Assembly (NCBI RefSeq): GCF_030409525.1
Contig: NZ_JAUFQB010000021.1
Coordinates: 1-64,000 of the forward strand
Length of the DNA: 64,000 nt
DNA from: Kaistella yonginensis
Lineage (GTDB): Bacteria > Bacteroidota > Bacteroidia > Flavobacteriales > Weeksellaceae
Direction: 5' to 3'
The position numbers and the translations under genes were made by a program. The notes beneath the pieces were generated by a model, which saw only the letters and a list, made by a program, of their open reading frames with translations, did no database searches and was not told the origin of the DNA. Each line of letters begins with the position of its first letter. Within the stretch, counting starts at the first letter, position 1. Shown here piece by piece: positions 27,179 through 36,594 of this stretch.

Positions 27179-27760
27179 TTACTTTTTCTTATTTAACGAC
27201 TTGACCGTCTTCCCATAGACTTTTTCGAAGCTTTTGTCTTTGTTTACATTGATAATCCCTTCAGAAAAATAAGCAATAAATCTTGACGGATCAGCTTTGG
27301 TCTCATTTTAACAATCTCTCTGCTGCGCATCAAAAATTAAAACAGAGGCGTACATTTCCGTCCAATTCTCTTTGCCATCGCAATAAACGGTGTATAGATT
27401 TACATCATCATCAAAAAGCTTTACTTTTTCCCACACTAAAATAGGATGCCTTTCTGCAGACGGTTTAATTTCTTTGCTCCATTTCCCAAACCGTTCAAAC
27501 ATTACCTTTTTCGTATTCATCGCTGAACTTACAGCGTGAAAACGCAATTCATTTACAGCAATAGCACTATCTTTAAGCTGAATTTTTTCCAGCGTATAAT
27601 TTAGGTACCCGTTTTCGAAAATTACGGGTGTATTAGGATTTGCTGTACTACGCGGAACTCCTACACCACTTATCTGACTGCTCCCATTTTTGGAATTATC
27701 TTGCGCTTTAGAATAAACCGTTACTAAAATTATCGCTAAAATAAAAAATTTGTTTTTCAT
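27179..27760 (-). pseudogene. exported protein interrupted by an in-frame stop
   Basis: The frame from ATG 27760 encodes 150 residues with a signal peptide (MKNKFFILAIILVTVYSKAQ) and ends ...LIFDAQQRDC at TAA 27308-27310. The same frame then stays open for 42 further codons (NETKADPSRFIAYFSEGIIN, then KDKSFEKVYGKTVKS) to TAA 27179-27181. This downstream peptide looks coding. The simplest reading is a full 193-codon gene with one nonsense change, a sequencing error, or a shortened but working protein. Family unknown. Confidence 0.6.
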
Positions 27761-27823
27761 TTTGATTTCGAAAATTAAAAATTAAAATTGATTATACTCG
27801 TCAATAAATAATTTGGTCATTGA

Positions 27824-28798
27824 CTATAGTTCCACCGATTTTCTCCATCTTTTTTCACGCCACACCTTTTGCTCTTCTTTGGTTAAAAACGACCACGCGA
27901 TAATCCGGCTTGATTTATTACCTGTTCCCATAGGAATGGTTTTAATTTGCACTACTTCAAGCGCATTCAATGCTTTATAAATTCCTTTTAGATTCGATTG
28001 TTTCGAGACCAAAGTCGAAAACCAAAAAAAGTTCTGCGCAAATTCCCGACTTTCGCTAATCATGTCGTGAATAAACTGAGACTCGCCACCCTCACAAATC
28101 AGTTCATTGCTTAGGCCAGCAAAGTTAAGTTCTGGTCGGACGGTTTTTTTACCAGCTAGATTTTTCACTTTACGGTGACTTCCTTTTTGCGCTTCCTCGG
28201 TCGAAGAATGAAAAGGTGGATTACACATTGAAAAATCAAATTTTTGATCATTATTGATTATTCCTTTAAAAAAATATTGTGAATCTTCCTGTAAGCGAAT
28301 TTCTATTTTTCCTTCTAATATTGAATTTGAACTGACAATATTTTTGGCCGCCTCAATCGATTTCGGCTCAATATCAGTTCCGATAAAATCCCAACCGTAG
28401 GCGGAAACACCAATAATTGGGTAAATAGAACTGGCGCCAACACCTATATCTAGAACTTTAATGGTTTCACCAGAAGGCAATTCACCAAAATTACTTTGAC
28501 TTAATAGATCAGCCATATAATGCAGATAATCAGCTCTGCCAGGAATGGGCGGACATAAATTCTCATCCGGAAAATCCCAGTTTTTAATATCGTAATAATG
28601 ATTTAACAAGGCTTTGTTGAGTAATTTTACCGCTAAAGGATTGGCAAAATTAACCGATTCAACACCATATTTATTAATGGTTAGGTGTGCAGACAATTCA
28701 GGCACAGCGATTTTAAGCGCCTCTAAATCATAGCGCTCGCGGTTTATATTTCTTGGATGAAGTCTTATTTTTTCTGATGTATTTTTCTCTGTGGACAT
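27824..28798 (-). CDS. rlmF: 23S rRNA (adenine(1618)-N6)-methyltransferase
   Basis: A 324-residue SAM-dependent methyltransferase acting on A1618 of 23S rRNA. Motif I is VLDIGVGASSIYPIIG and the catalytic N6-adenine motif is MCNPPFHSS, followed by the RlmF-specific stretch KVKNLAGKKTVRPELNFAG (split) and ELICEGGESQFIHDMI. The N-terminus (LHPRNINRERYDLEAL) is also typical. It is preceded by an intergenic region with nested inverted repeats. Confidence 0.95.
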   Translation of the reverse strand: MSTEKNTSEKIRLHPRNINRERYDLEALKIAVPELSAHLTINKYGVESVNFANPLAVKLLNKALLNHYYDIKNWDFPDENLCPPIPGRADYLHYMADLLSQSNFGELPSGETIKVLDIGVGASSIYPIIGVSAYGWDFIGTDIEPKSIEAAKNIVSSNSILEGKIEIRLQEDSQYFFKGIINNDQKFDFSMCNPPFHSSTEEAQKGSHRKVKNLAGKKTVRPELNFAGLSNELICEGGESQFIHDMISESREFAQNFFWFSTLVSKQSNLKGIYKALNALEVVQIKTIPMGTGNKSSRIIAWSFLTKEEQKVWREKRWRKSVEL

Positions 28799-28825
28799 AA
28801 CTTAGGGTATTTTTTGAAGGAGACC

Positions 28826-28908
28826 TAGCGTAACGCTACTGCAAAATTTCTTATTTGCAAAGAACGAAAAAAGTAGGTTGGAAACCTAACAAACTTCCTG
28901 CGTTCTTT
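28826..28908. repeat. cluster of nested inverted repeats between rlmF and the MFS gene
   Basis: Four inverted repeats in 83 bp: TAGCGT-A-ACGCTA (28826-28838); GCAAA/TTTGC (28841-28858); AAAGAACG (28859-28866) with CGTTCTTT (28901-28908), which encloses TAGGTT-3-AACCTA (28874-28888). It starts 28 bp upstream of the rlmF ATG. It may be an RNA leader or a solitary repeat element; no second copy is in the window. Confidence 0.55.
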
Positions 28909-29072
28909 ATATTTCCACCATTATACCTTCGTTTGACAACGATTTTACTTTATTTAAAGTGGTCATTATAATTAAAGGCTATAGAAACAAAAATCATAGC
29001 GTACAAAATTTAATTGTAAGGAAATAGAAGTAAATTTAGCGGCTAATTTATTATTAAAATAAAAGATTTTTA

Positions 29073-30356
29073 ATGGCTAAAAAACATTCAAATCGCTGGT
29101 TTATTGCGATGATGGGAACGCTTCTCCAGGTCATACTAGGAACGGTTTACGCTTGGAGTTTTTTTCAAAAACCCATCATGATTGCATATGGTTGGACCAA
29201 CGTGCAAACAATGTGGATCTTCAGTATTGCCATTCTTTTTCTAGGGCTAGCTGCTGCTATTGGTGGAATGATTCTCCCCAAATATGGGCCTCGAAAACTG
29301 GCAACCTTTGGAGTCCTATTTTATGGATTAGGTTATTTGGTCAGCGCTTATGCAATGTCTATAAACAGTTTGCCGCTTTTCTATTTGGGCTTCGGTTTCA
29401 TTGGTGGAATGGGGCTGGGTTTAGGTTATGTAACGCCAGTCGCAACTGTTTCCAAATGGTTTCCTGATAGAAAAGGACTGATTACCGGAATGGTTGTCAT
29501 GGGATTTGGTTTGGGTGCTTTGGTGATGTCGAAAATTATTGCTCCTCTATTTATAAAAAGCGCTGAAGGAGATTTGATGCACGTATTTATTTACATTTCC
29601 GGTGTTATTTTGATTTTAGGAATTCCTGCCGCATGGTGTTTGAAGAATCCACCTCAAGGATTTGTTCCGAAAGGCTATGCGCCTCCGACAGCAAATAAAA
29701 ACAATCAAGAAGTTGAAAATAATCTAACGGTTAGGAAGAGCTTACTTTCACCAAAATTTCTGGGCATGTGGTTGGTTTTTTTCTTTAATATATCAGCTGG
29801 AATTATGTTGATCAGTATGCAGTCGCCCATGATGCAGGATTTAATTTTGAGGGAAAACCCCACGATCAATACAGAATCTCTTGCTGCGACAGGTGCAACG
29901 CTCATTGCCATCAGTTCTTTGTTCAATGGTTTGGGTCGATTTCTATGGGGTGGACTTTCAGATTACCTCGGGCGAATCCAGGTTTTTCGACTGATTCTTG
30001 GCTCCCAAATAATCGTTTTCATCGTATTAATATTTACCAGCAATCCTTGGGTTTTTGGTGCCGTGGTTTGCTACATTCTGCTTTGTTATGGTGGTGGATT
30101 TGGCGCAATGCCTTCATTTATTCTCGATGTTTTTCACGAAAAATTGATGCCTGTTATTTATGGGATTATGCTCACCGCTTGGTCAATGGGCGGAATTGTC
30201 GGGCCACAAATCGCCGCATTTATTCGAGATTCTCACACCCAAAACCCGGAGCAAATCGGCTCCAGAACGTATCTGACAGGAATTGTTTTATTAGGAATCG
30301 GCTTTATTATCAGTTTAAGATTAAGCAACACCTCCATCATGAGCCAAAAAAAATAA
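29073..30356 (+). CDS. OFA-type MFS transporter
   Basis: A 427-residue twelve-helix transporter resembling the oxalate:formate antiporter/lactate group of the MFS. Characteristic segments: WFIAMMGTLLQVILGTVYAW at the start, KYGPRKLATFGVLFYGLGY after helix 2, and FIGGMGLGLGYVTPVATVSK near residue 115-135, with WFPDRKGLITGM after helix 4. The substrate is probably a small monocarboxylate or dicarboxylate. Divergent from rlmF across 274 bp. Confidence 0.88.
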   Translation: MAKKHSNRWFIAMMGTLLQVILGTVYAWSFFQKPIMIAYGWTNVQTMWIFSIAILFLGLAAAIGGMILPKYGPRKLATFGVLFYGLGYLVSAYAMSINSLPLFYLGFGFIGGMGLGLGYVTPVATVSKWFPDRKGLITGMVVMGFGLGALVMSKIIAPLFIKSAEGDLMHVFIYISGVILILGIPAAWCLKNPPQGFVPKGYAPPTANKNNQEVENNLTVRKSLLSPKFLGMWLVFFFNISAGIMLISMQSPMMQDLILRENPTINTESLAATGATLIAISSLFNGLGRFLWGGLSDYLGRIQVFRLILGSQIIVFIVLIFTSNPWVFGAVVCYILLCYGGGFGAMPSFILDVFHEKLMPVIYGIMLTAWSMGGIVGPQIAAFIRDSHTQNPEQIGSRTYLTGIVLLGIGFIISLRLSNTSIMSQKK

Positions 30357-30445
30357 AATTATAATACCTTATTCTCCTTATACGAAATCACTTTTTCTGG
30401 CAGCGACTATTTAAAAGATGAATTAAAATCGATTAAAAACAGCTC

Positions 30446-32002
30446 CTATTTGCCTAATTCTACCATATATTTAATGATTGCCAAGCGGGAATCTGACCTT
30501 GGATCTGTCACACTGGTGGAAGTAGGATAAATTTTAATGATATCCGGATGGTCTTTATTTAAAAAGCCCATATTTGCTTCACCACCAGTCATTAAGAAAT
30601 CGGCGAGCGCGACGTGATAGTTTTTTTTAGGATCTATCGCAACTTCTTTTAAAGTCCAACCGCTTTTTTCTGGATGATAGTCCACTGCTGAAGAATATTG
30701 AAGGAATCCGCCGGAGCCTACATTATTTCTTCCGGCTTCTAAGACCTGAATGAGGAGACTTCCTTTCATATCAACTTCCATAATTGATCCGCCATAGGGC
30801 AAAGTTCGAATAATATCATATTCTGTCACCGGCATCTGAATGATATCATCCACCCGGATAGAACCGGAATTTAAAAGCACCACATCAGCGGTTGGCACCG
30901 CTTTTTCCATCGCAGCCACAGCAATTCGCGTCAAATTTGTTTTTCCACTTCTAATCATTTCTTCCCGGCCATCTAACGGTTCTCCTTCGTCCCGAATTAT
31001 GCGCTGTGCATTAAATCCTAAGGCAGCAAAATTGGTATCACCGATGTCCATCCATTTTTTTACAATGAGTGCTGTTGCGGGATCTTGAGCGGTGGAACGA
31101 TCCAACATCCGCAATTCTGGAACTACGGAGGTCGATTTATTTTTTACATCAATCGTTAAATAATTTACATATGCCGATTTAGCATTTGCATGCGCTTTGG
31201 TGATATAAATGTTACCCACTTTTTTGAATTGCATATCATGTTCATGTCCACCCATAATTAAGGACAAGCCTGGAACGCGCTGCGCCAAAATATGATCTTC
31301 GGCAACGGCGAGATGGGTAATTGCGACCACTGCGTCACAGGAATCTTTTAGCTGGTGGTATAATTTTTCTGCAACTTCAAATTCATCGGTATAGCTTACG
31401 TACTCTGCTTTATTGAACGGAAGAGTCAGCCCGATAAATCCAATTTTCGCCTTGGTGCCGTCTTGATCCTCCACATCTAAAATATAGGTTTGTGGAAAAG
31501 ATTCCTTTCCTGCGGAATTGGTTTTTATAAAAGGTGCCACGCCCGATTGCGTTTTGTGAAACGTATTGGAGGCAATCCACGTAAAGGTGGATTCATTGAT
31601 TCTATCTTGCAATTCGTCTTCTTTAATATCAAACTCGTGATTCCCAAAAACGGCAAAATCTAGACCTGCAGTATTTAATGATTCCACCATTTGTCGGCCT
31701 CTAATCCGTTTTCCTTCAAATTTTAAACTGTTGTAAACAGAGGGACTTAGAAAATCGCCCGCCATCACCATAAAAGTATTGGGATTTTTTGCCAATTCTT
31801 CTTTTTTTAAAGTAGCCACTCTGGCAACGCCGCCAATTTTGCCACCTTGGGTTGCCGCGATTTCGTAAACATCATTAATTTGGACAAATGTTACCGTAAT
31901 TTTCCCATCATCAGTGGTTGATGGTGAAGCAGTTTTTACGGTTTTACAGGATGATAAAGTGAGCGCAAAAACCAAGGCATAAAATGGAATTCTCGTTTTC
32001 AT
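30446..32002 (-). CDS. 5'-nucleotidase/metallophosphatase lipoprotein
   Basis: A 518-residue protein, counted from the ATG at 32002, which gives a clean lipoprotein leader (MKTRIPFYALVFALTLSSC, Cys19); a TTG 16 codons upstream would spoil it. The N-terminal metallophosphatase domain has the dimetal motifs QINDVYEIA, MAGDFLSPS, FGNHEFD, TH in VAITHLAVAED, and GGHEHD. The C-terminal 5'-nucleotidase domain has LLNSGSIRVDDI and GGFLQYSS. It should release phosphate and nucleosides from nucleotides at the cell surface or in the periplasm. Confidence 0.92.
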   Translation of the reverse strand: MKTRIPFYALVFALTLSSCKTVKTASPSTTDDGKITVTFVQINDVYEIAATQGGKIGGVARVATLKKEELAKNPNTFMVMAGDFLSPSVYNSLKFEGKRIRGRQMVESLNTAGLDFAVFGNHEFDIKEDELQDRINESTFTWIASNTFHKTQSGVAPFIKTNSAGKESFPQTYILDVEDQDGTKAKIGFIGLTLPFNKAEYVSYTDEFEVAEKLYHQLKDSCDAVVAITHLAVAEDHILAQRVPGLSLIMGGHEHDMQFKKVGNIYITKAHANAKSAYVNYLTIDVKNKSTSVVPELRMLDRSTAQDPATALIVKKWMDIGDTNFAALGFNAQRIIRDEGEPLDGREEMIRSGKTNLTRIAVAAMEKAVPTADVVLLNSGSIRVDDIIQMPVTEYDIIRTLPYGGSIMEVDMKGSLLIQVLEAGRNNVGSGGFLQYSSAVDYHPEKSGWTLKEVAIDPKKNYHVALADFLMTGGEANMGFLNKDHPDIIKIYPTSTSVTDPRSDSRLAIIKYMVELGK

Positions 32003-32120
32003 TATGATAAGTTTAAGACACAAGTTATTACTAATTAACCAGTTCGGCAAATATATTTTGGGGTAAAGGATTACAAAGCAAAACCTGGGTAAGGCAGAAC
32101 TACCCTGCGTGAGGGCGTAG

Positions 32121-32235
32121 GTGAAACTCTTTTTGCGAAACGCAGTGGAGCAAAAAAGTGGGAACCGGAGACCGACTTTTCTTTTTTCGAGGGAACGGCT
32201 GTGGCAAAAAAAGAAAAGACACGCCCAAATTAAAA
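32121..32235 (-). repeat. dispersed hairpin repeat, family I, copy 2
   Basis: Plus-strand blocks ACTCTTTTTGC (32126-32136) and GCAAAAAAGTGGGAA (from 32150) form a stem; compared with copy 1 the outer pair is A-T in place of G-C. A second stem, CTTTTCTTTTTT (32176-32187) with AAAAAAAGAAAAG (32206-32218), is unique to this copy. It ends at a CGCCCAAAT block 35 nt 3' of the GNAT stop codon. A further 30 bp to the left (TACCCTGCGTGAGGG) may belong to it. Confidence 0.7.
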
Positions 32236-32270
32236 TAAAAAATCTTCTTTGCGGGCGAAAGTTGAATTAT

Positions 32271-32783
32271 TTATGATTGTTTTATTTCGAAAAAACAGAC
32301 GTCGGCATTTTGATAGTGTTCCTGCAATTGTGAGGCGTCTTTCAGTTTTTTCATGCCTAAAAAATTGAAGCCCGCATTTTTGTAATGGTTGATTAACCGA
32401 TCATTTTGACCGCAGGTATCCATTCTGATGAATTTTTTATTTTCTTTTTTGATAAAATCTTTCGCCCATTCTACAATGATTTTTACAAAATTATTTCCTC
32501 TAAACTCCGGATTGGTAGCGATGCGATGAAGGTAGATGGCATCATTGTTTTCGCGCTCTTCCCAAATCTGCGCATCATTATAAGTAATGGCCCAAATGCA
32601 GGCTATTTTATGATCGATCACTATTTTAAATTGCCTGTTTTGAAGCACTTCAGTAGCGATAAATTCGTGATCAAATGCTGGCCAAACATTTCCTGGAAAG
32701 GTGATTTTTTGATAATCGGTTGCGAGTGTATACAATCTAAAAATTTCTGGAATATCATCCTTAGTGCTGTTCGTTATCGTCAT
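32271..32783 (-). CDS. GNAT-family N-acetyltransferase
   Basis: A 170-residue acetyl-CoA-dependent acetyltransferase. The acetyl-CoA loop is IATNPEFRGNNFVKIIVEWA near residues 92-112 (a variant Q/RxxGxG motif, here RGNNF), preceded by the strand containing DAIYLHRIA and followed by MDTCGQNDRLINHYKNAGF, typical of the GNAT fold. Substrate unknown. Confidence 0.83.
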   Translation of the reverse strand: MTITNSTKDDIPEIFRLYTLATDYQKITFPGNVWPAFDHEFIATEVLQNRQFKIVIDHKIACIWAITYNDAQIWEERENNDAIYLHRIATNPEFRGNNFVKIIVEWAKDFIKKENKKFIRMDTCGQNDRLINHYKNAGFNFLGMKKLKDASQLQEHYQNADVCFFEIKQS

Positions 32784-32899
32784 TGTGTAAGGTAAAATGT
32801 AAATTGTTTTGGTAAAGATAATTATAATCTGATTGAAATGCTGGAGCTGTGCAGATCGTAAGCTAAGAAAAACAGCAAGCTGGGCGTACTTTTAAATTA

Positions 32900-32935
32900 A
32901 AAAAATAAGCGACTTTTTCAAGCCGCTTATTTTTT
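32900..32935 (-). terminator. terminator of hemN
   Basis: Stem AAAAAATAAGCG / CGCTTATTTTTT with a 12-nt loop, 17 nt after the hemN stop; the T tract on the minus strand supports use by hemN. Confidence 0.8.
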
Positions 32936-32951
32936 TGTTCTATAAACTTCG

Positions 32952-34310
32952 TTAGATCGTCATTGAAAAAATACGGGTTTCGGGTTTGTTTCGCAGCATT
33001 CTGAGGTCGAAAGTCATGGCAACATTTCGGGTAAAGGCGCGGCCTTTCTCGGTAATTTTTATGGTGTTATTGGCAATTTCTACCAAACCATCGGTTTCCA
33101 TTTCTTTTAAAACTTCTAAGGCATTTTCTATTTCCGGGAAAGTGGTTTTTACGTCCCAAGCGGTTTCCAAGCGACACATTATATTTAAGATATGTTTTCT
33201 GATGGTTAAGTCTTCTTGATTCAAAACATGGCCTTTTACCACTGGAATAATTCCTTCTTCTACTATCTTCTGATACTCTTCAACCGTTTTATTATTCTGT
33301 GCAAATGCATACCAAGAATCAGAAATTGCCGACATTCCCAAACCTACCATCAATTGGGTTTTACTGGAGGAATAACCCATGAAATTTCGGTGGATATCTC
33401 CTGAAACCATGGATTGATAAAGATCATCATGCTCCAAAGCGAAGTGATCCATGCCGACTTCGATATAGCCTAATTCTTCTAATAATTTTTTTCCGTTGGT
33501 GTACAATTTTCTTTTCTCTTCGCCACTTGGTAGATCATTTTCGTCGAAGCCTCTTTGTCCCACGCCTTTAATCCAAGGGACATGCGCGTACGAATAAAAC
33601 GCTAAACGATCTGGCTTTAATTCCAACGTTTTTCGAATGGTGTACTCCATTTTCTCCCAAGTATGGAATGGTAGTCCAAAAACCAAATCATGCGAAACCC
33701 CTTTGTAACCAATTTCACGCGCCATTTCTGTTACTTTTTTCACATTTTCAAAAGGCTGGATTCTGTTGATGGCTTTCTGTACTTGCAAATCGTAATCCTG
33801 TACGCCGAAACTTGCCCGACGGAAACCTAAATCATACAAGGTTTGTAAATGTTCACGAGTGGTGTTATTGGGATGGCCTTCAAAAGAAAATTCTGGATTT
33901 TTGGCGATTTCTGCTTTGGCAAAAATTCCGTCCAATAAAATTCTGAGATTTTCAGGAGAAAAAAAAGTGGGTGTGCCACCACCCAAATGGAGTTCCTTAA
34001 TTTTGGGCGTTCTTCCGAATAGTTTTACATATAAATCCCATTCTTTCAAAACGCTTTCGAGGTACGGAGTTTCTACGGAATGTTTTTTGGTAATTCTCTT
34101 GTGACAGGCACAAAAGGTGCAAAGCTGCTCACAAAAAGGCAAGTGAATATAAATAGAAATCCCTTCGGAATCATTGGTTTCATTAAAACTTCTTAAGACT
34201 GATTGCTGCCAAAGATCACTGGTAAAACTTGCATCGTCCCAAAAAGGAACGGTTGGATAAGAGGTATAGCGTGGGCCGGGAATATTGTATTTATCGATTA
34301 AAGAATTCAT
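32952..34310 (-). CDS. hemN: oxygen-independent coproporphyrinogen III oxidase
   Basis: A 452-residue radical-SAM enzyme of anaerobic heme synthesis that decarboxylates coproporphyrinogen III to protoporphyrinogen IX. The iron-sulfur motif is PFCEQLCTFCACHKRITK (CxxxCxxCxC), which marks true HemN rather than the HemW group. Later blocks are LHLGGGTPTFF, FEGHPNNTT and RASFGVQDYDLQVQKAINR. The N-terminus (YNIPGPRYTSYPTVPFW) is the HemN-type start. A -7 box (TAAATTTG) at 34368-34375 on the minus strand lies about 58 nt upstream, with a small palindrome AATTCC-N4-GGAATT in the leader. Confidence 0.95.
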   Translation of the reverse strand: MNSLIDKYNIPGPRYTSYPTVPFWDDASFTSDLWQQSVLRSFNETNDSEGISIYIHLPFCEQLCTFCACHKRITKKHSVETPYLESVLKEWDLYVKLFGRTPKIKELHLGGGTPTFFSPENLRILLDGIFAKAEIAKNPEFSFEGHPNNTTREHLQTLYDLGFRRASFGVQDYDLQVQKAINRIQPFENVKKVTEMAREIGYKGVSHDLVFGLPFHTWEKMEYTIRKTLELKPDRLAFYSYAHVPWIKGVGQRGFDENDLPSGEEKRKLYTNGKKLLEELGYIEVGMDHFALEHDDLYQSMVSGDIHRNFMGYSSSKTQLMVGLGMSAISDSWYAFAQNNKTVEEYQKIVEEGIIPVVKGHVLNQEDLTIRKHILNIMCRLETAWDVKTTFPEIENALEVLKEMETDGLVEIANNTIKITEKGRAFTRNVAMTFDLRMLRNKPETRIFSMTI

Positions 34311-34367
34311 TTATTTGTCAATTTTTTTTAATAAAAACACGGGAATTCCGATTGGAATTTTCTGGTG

Positions 34368-34375
34368 CAAATTTA
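34368..34375 (-). promoter_or_regulatory. -7 promoter element of hemN
   Basis: Minus-strand TAAATTTG, exact TAnnTTTG match. The transcript would carry a leader of about 55 nt with the palindrome AATTCC-N4-GGAATT (34344-34359). Confidence 0.45.
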
Positions 34376-34432
34376 ACTCAAATTAAATGAAACCTAAATT
34401 TTCTACGATTGATAAATGACATCGTTGTATTA

Positions 34433-35341
34433 TTATTTTCCTACCACAGCTTCTTTTTTCTGAATCAACGCCTGCACTTCATCAGCGAAATTTTTCCCCA
34501 AATCGATGTAGGCGGCTGAATTATAATGCCAAGGATCATCGCCATAACCATAGTTTTTGGTTGATCTAACAATAGCGGCGGCTTTATCTTGCGCCACAAA
34601 TTTCTCTTGTGCATATTGTATAAGTTCTCCTGTTTTCCAAACTCTTCCGCTTGGATCTTTGCCCGAATCCGAGATTTTCCCAATCACGACGGGTACTTCT
34701 GCATCGCGCAAACTGGCTCGAAATCCTTTAAACAAAGTAACTAGATGACCATAATAATTTTGCGCAATTTCTTCGGTATAGCTTGCATCGCCTTCGCCTT
34801 GCATCCAAATAATTCCGTTCATTACCACTTCTTCATTCTTCTGAAAATCTATTTTTTGAAAAGCATTTTGGACTGTGTTTAAATAGTGTTTAAATTGATT
34901 TCCGCCGGTTTTTCCAAAATAATCAGAATCCCAACATCCGAATGGCCCGCGTGCTAGACTGTCTATCGATGTTCCTTCCCTGGCATATTTAATGATTGCA
35001 ATTTTATCTTTCGGGTATAATTCTTTTAATCTCTTAGCAAAAGATAATTCTGGACCGAACCGATCAGAGTGTTTGTTGGTTTTTCCATCGGTGGTAAATT
35101 GATGCCCGTGCCCAGGTTTTAAAATTTCCCATTTTCCTACGCCTCCATTTGGTTCATGATCAGCCACAGCTTTGCCTTGAAAGATATAAACATCTTTGAA
35201 TGATTTTAGATCATCAGGTAAATCTTTGGTAAAACCAAAACCATTCATATTGCTTTGTCCGGCCAAGACGAAAACTCTAATTTTTTGAGAGAATACAAAC
35301 AAGGGTAATATCGTGAAGAGTACGAAGTTGAATTTTTTCAT
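34433..35341 (-). CDS. sialate O-acetylesterase-type (SASA) esterase
   Basis: A 302-residue exported SGNH-type esterase. After a signal peptide, block I is FVLAGQSNMNGFG (nucleophile Ser in GQSNM), the middle block is IWMQGEGDASY, and the catalytic Asp/His block is DDPWHYNSAAYIDLG. Members deacetylate sialic acids or plant carbohydrate. No sialidase or polysaccharide locus is nearby, so the substrate is open. It lies 2 nt downstream of the BNR-like gene, so the two are one operon. Confidence 0.87.
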   Translation of the reverse strand: MKKFNFVLFTILPLFVFSQKIRVFVLAGQSNMNGFGFTKDLPDDLKSFKDVYIFQGKAVADHEPNGGVGKWEILKPGHGHQFTTDGKTNKHSDRFGPELSFAKRLKELYPKDKIAIIKYAREGTSIDSLARGPFGCWDSDYFGKTGGNQFKHYLNTVQNAFQKIDFQKNEEVVMNGIIWMQGEGDASYTEEIAQNYYGHLVTLFKGFRASLRDAEVPVVIGKISDSGKDPSGRVWKTGELIQYAQEKFVAQDKAAAIVRSTKNYGYGDDPWHYNSAAYIDLGKNFADEVQALIQKKEAVVGK

Positions 35342-35343
35342 TT

Positions 35344-36375
35344 TTAAAGTTTTAGGTTCATTTTTATAATTCTATTTTTTCCTGCGAAAACCAAGGTATT
35401 TTCATCGATCCATTCGCAAACATATAAGCCTTTTTCATCAGAAATTATCTTCCAAGTTTTTCCGTAATCTTCAGAGAATTCGATCTGCTGATCACCAACA
35501 GCAATAAGGTCTTTTCCGTTGGATTTCGGGCGAAATTTTACGCAGGTTTTATAGCCTCCATTTTTTTCGGACGCTTGAATTTGCCAGGTTTCGCCGCTAT
35601 CATTGGTGGTGGCAATATTGTTACTATTTTCTGCTTGTTGGGTATAATCACCGCCAACTGCAACACCGAATTTTTCATTAAAGAAATCGATGGAGTATAT
35701 TCCTTGGGAAGAAGTTCCTTGAATAAATGGCGTTTTAAATTCCGACCATTTTTTGGGATTATTCCAAGAAAATCTAAAAATTCTTGCATGAGTTCCGCCG
35801 CTGGCAATCCACACGGTATTTCCCCTCATGGCAATATTTGAATTACTAGCCGCAAAATGGGCTTCTTTTTCAAAATAGAAGGGCTGATCATCCTTTAAAA
35901 TAACTTTTGTTGGATGTTTTTGGGTCTTTTTAAAAATAAGTGCATTGAGAAAGCCCGTGGGAGTTGGATCACTGATCGCTAATCCCCGATTATGATCATC
36001 GAATATGAATGCGTCATAGAATGCAGATTCAAACTCGTCTTCATAGATCATCTGCGCTTTCAAATTTTTCTTGTCGATACGAAATACATATACAGGAATA
36101 TCAATATTGATGGTGTAAAAATCGGTATCATTCTGAGCTAAGGTACGAAACTGTAAATTTTTTGCAGAGAGTTTAATTTGTTTTTTATCGGCAGAATCCT
36201 TTATGCTCACAAATCCGAATTTAGAATGCGTACCAGCATACCAGACTTTGCCATCGTAAATTTGTAAGGCACGGATTGAAATATTATCTTTTAATAAAGT
36301 CTGAATTTCTACTTTTTGCCCAAACAAAAAATTTGCACCCACGAGAATAACGAACAGTCGTATCATTTTTTTCAT
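35344..36375 (-). CDS. exported BNR/photosystem-II-stability-factor-like beta-propeller
   Basis: A 343-residue protein with an N-terminal signal peptide (MIRLFVILVGANFLFGQ region). Repeated beta-propeller blades contain Asp-box-like elements: TTNDSGETWQIQAS and FSEDYGKTWKIISDEKG are clear SxDxGxTW boxes. Such propellers occur in sialidase-like, sortilin-like and Ycf48-like proteins. No catalytic set is visible. First gene of an operon with the SASA esterase. Confidence 0.8.
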   Translation of the reverse strand: MKKMIRLFVILVGANFLFGQKVEIQTLLKDNISIRALQIYDGKVWYAGTHSKFGFVSIKDSADKKQIKLSAKNLQFRTLAQNDTDFYTINIDIPVYVFRIDKKNLKAQMIYEDEFESAFYDAFIFDDHNRGLAISDPTPTGFLNALIFKKTQKHPTKVILKDDQPFYFEKEAHFAASNSNIAMRGNTVWIASGGTHARIFRFSWNNPKKWSEFKTPFIQGTSSQGIYSIDFFNEKFGVAVGGDYTQQAENSNNIATTNDSGETWQIQASEKNGGYKTCVKFRPKSNGKDLIAVGDQQIEFSEDYGKTWKIISDEKGLYVCEWIDENTLVFAGKNRIIKMNLKL

Positions 36376-36570
36376 TCCTACAAAATTAATTAAATTAAAA
36401 AATTATTCCACATTAATAATTTAAAAAAGCAAGCATTCGAAAAATTCATGAAGTAAAACCGAATAATTTGGGTTTGATTTGTTTCAAAAGCAATACCCTT
36501 AAAAATTAAAAATGATTGCAGGCATTTTTTAGATGAACAAAAATCACTTTTTAATTGAAGCCGAAAATCT

Positions 36571-36578
36571 TACCTTTG
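36571..36578 (+). promoter_or_regulatory. -7 promoter element of the transaldolase gene
   Basis: TACCTTTG, an exact match, ending 16 nt before the ATG. The nearest TTG is only 13 nt upstream, closer than usual, so the -33 is uncertain. Confidence 0.5.
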
Positions 36579-36594
36579 TAAAAACAAAAGTAAT

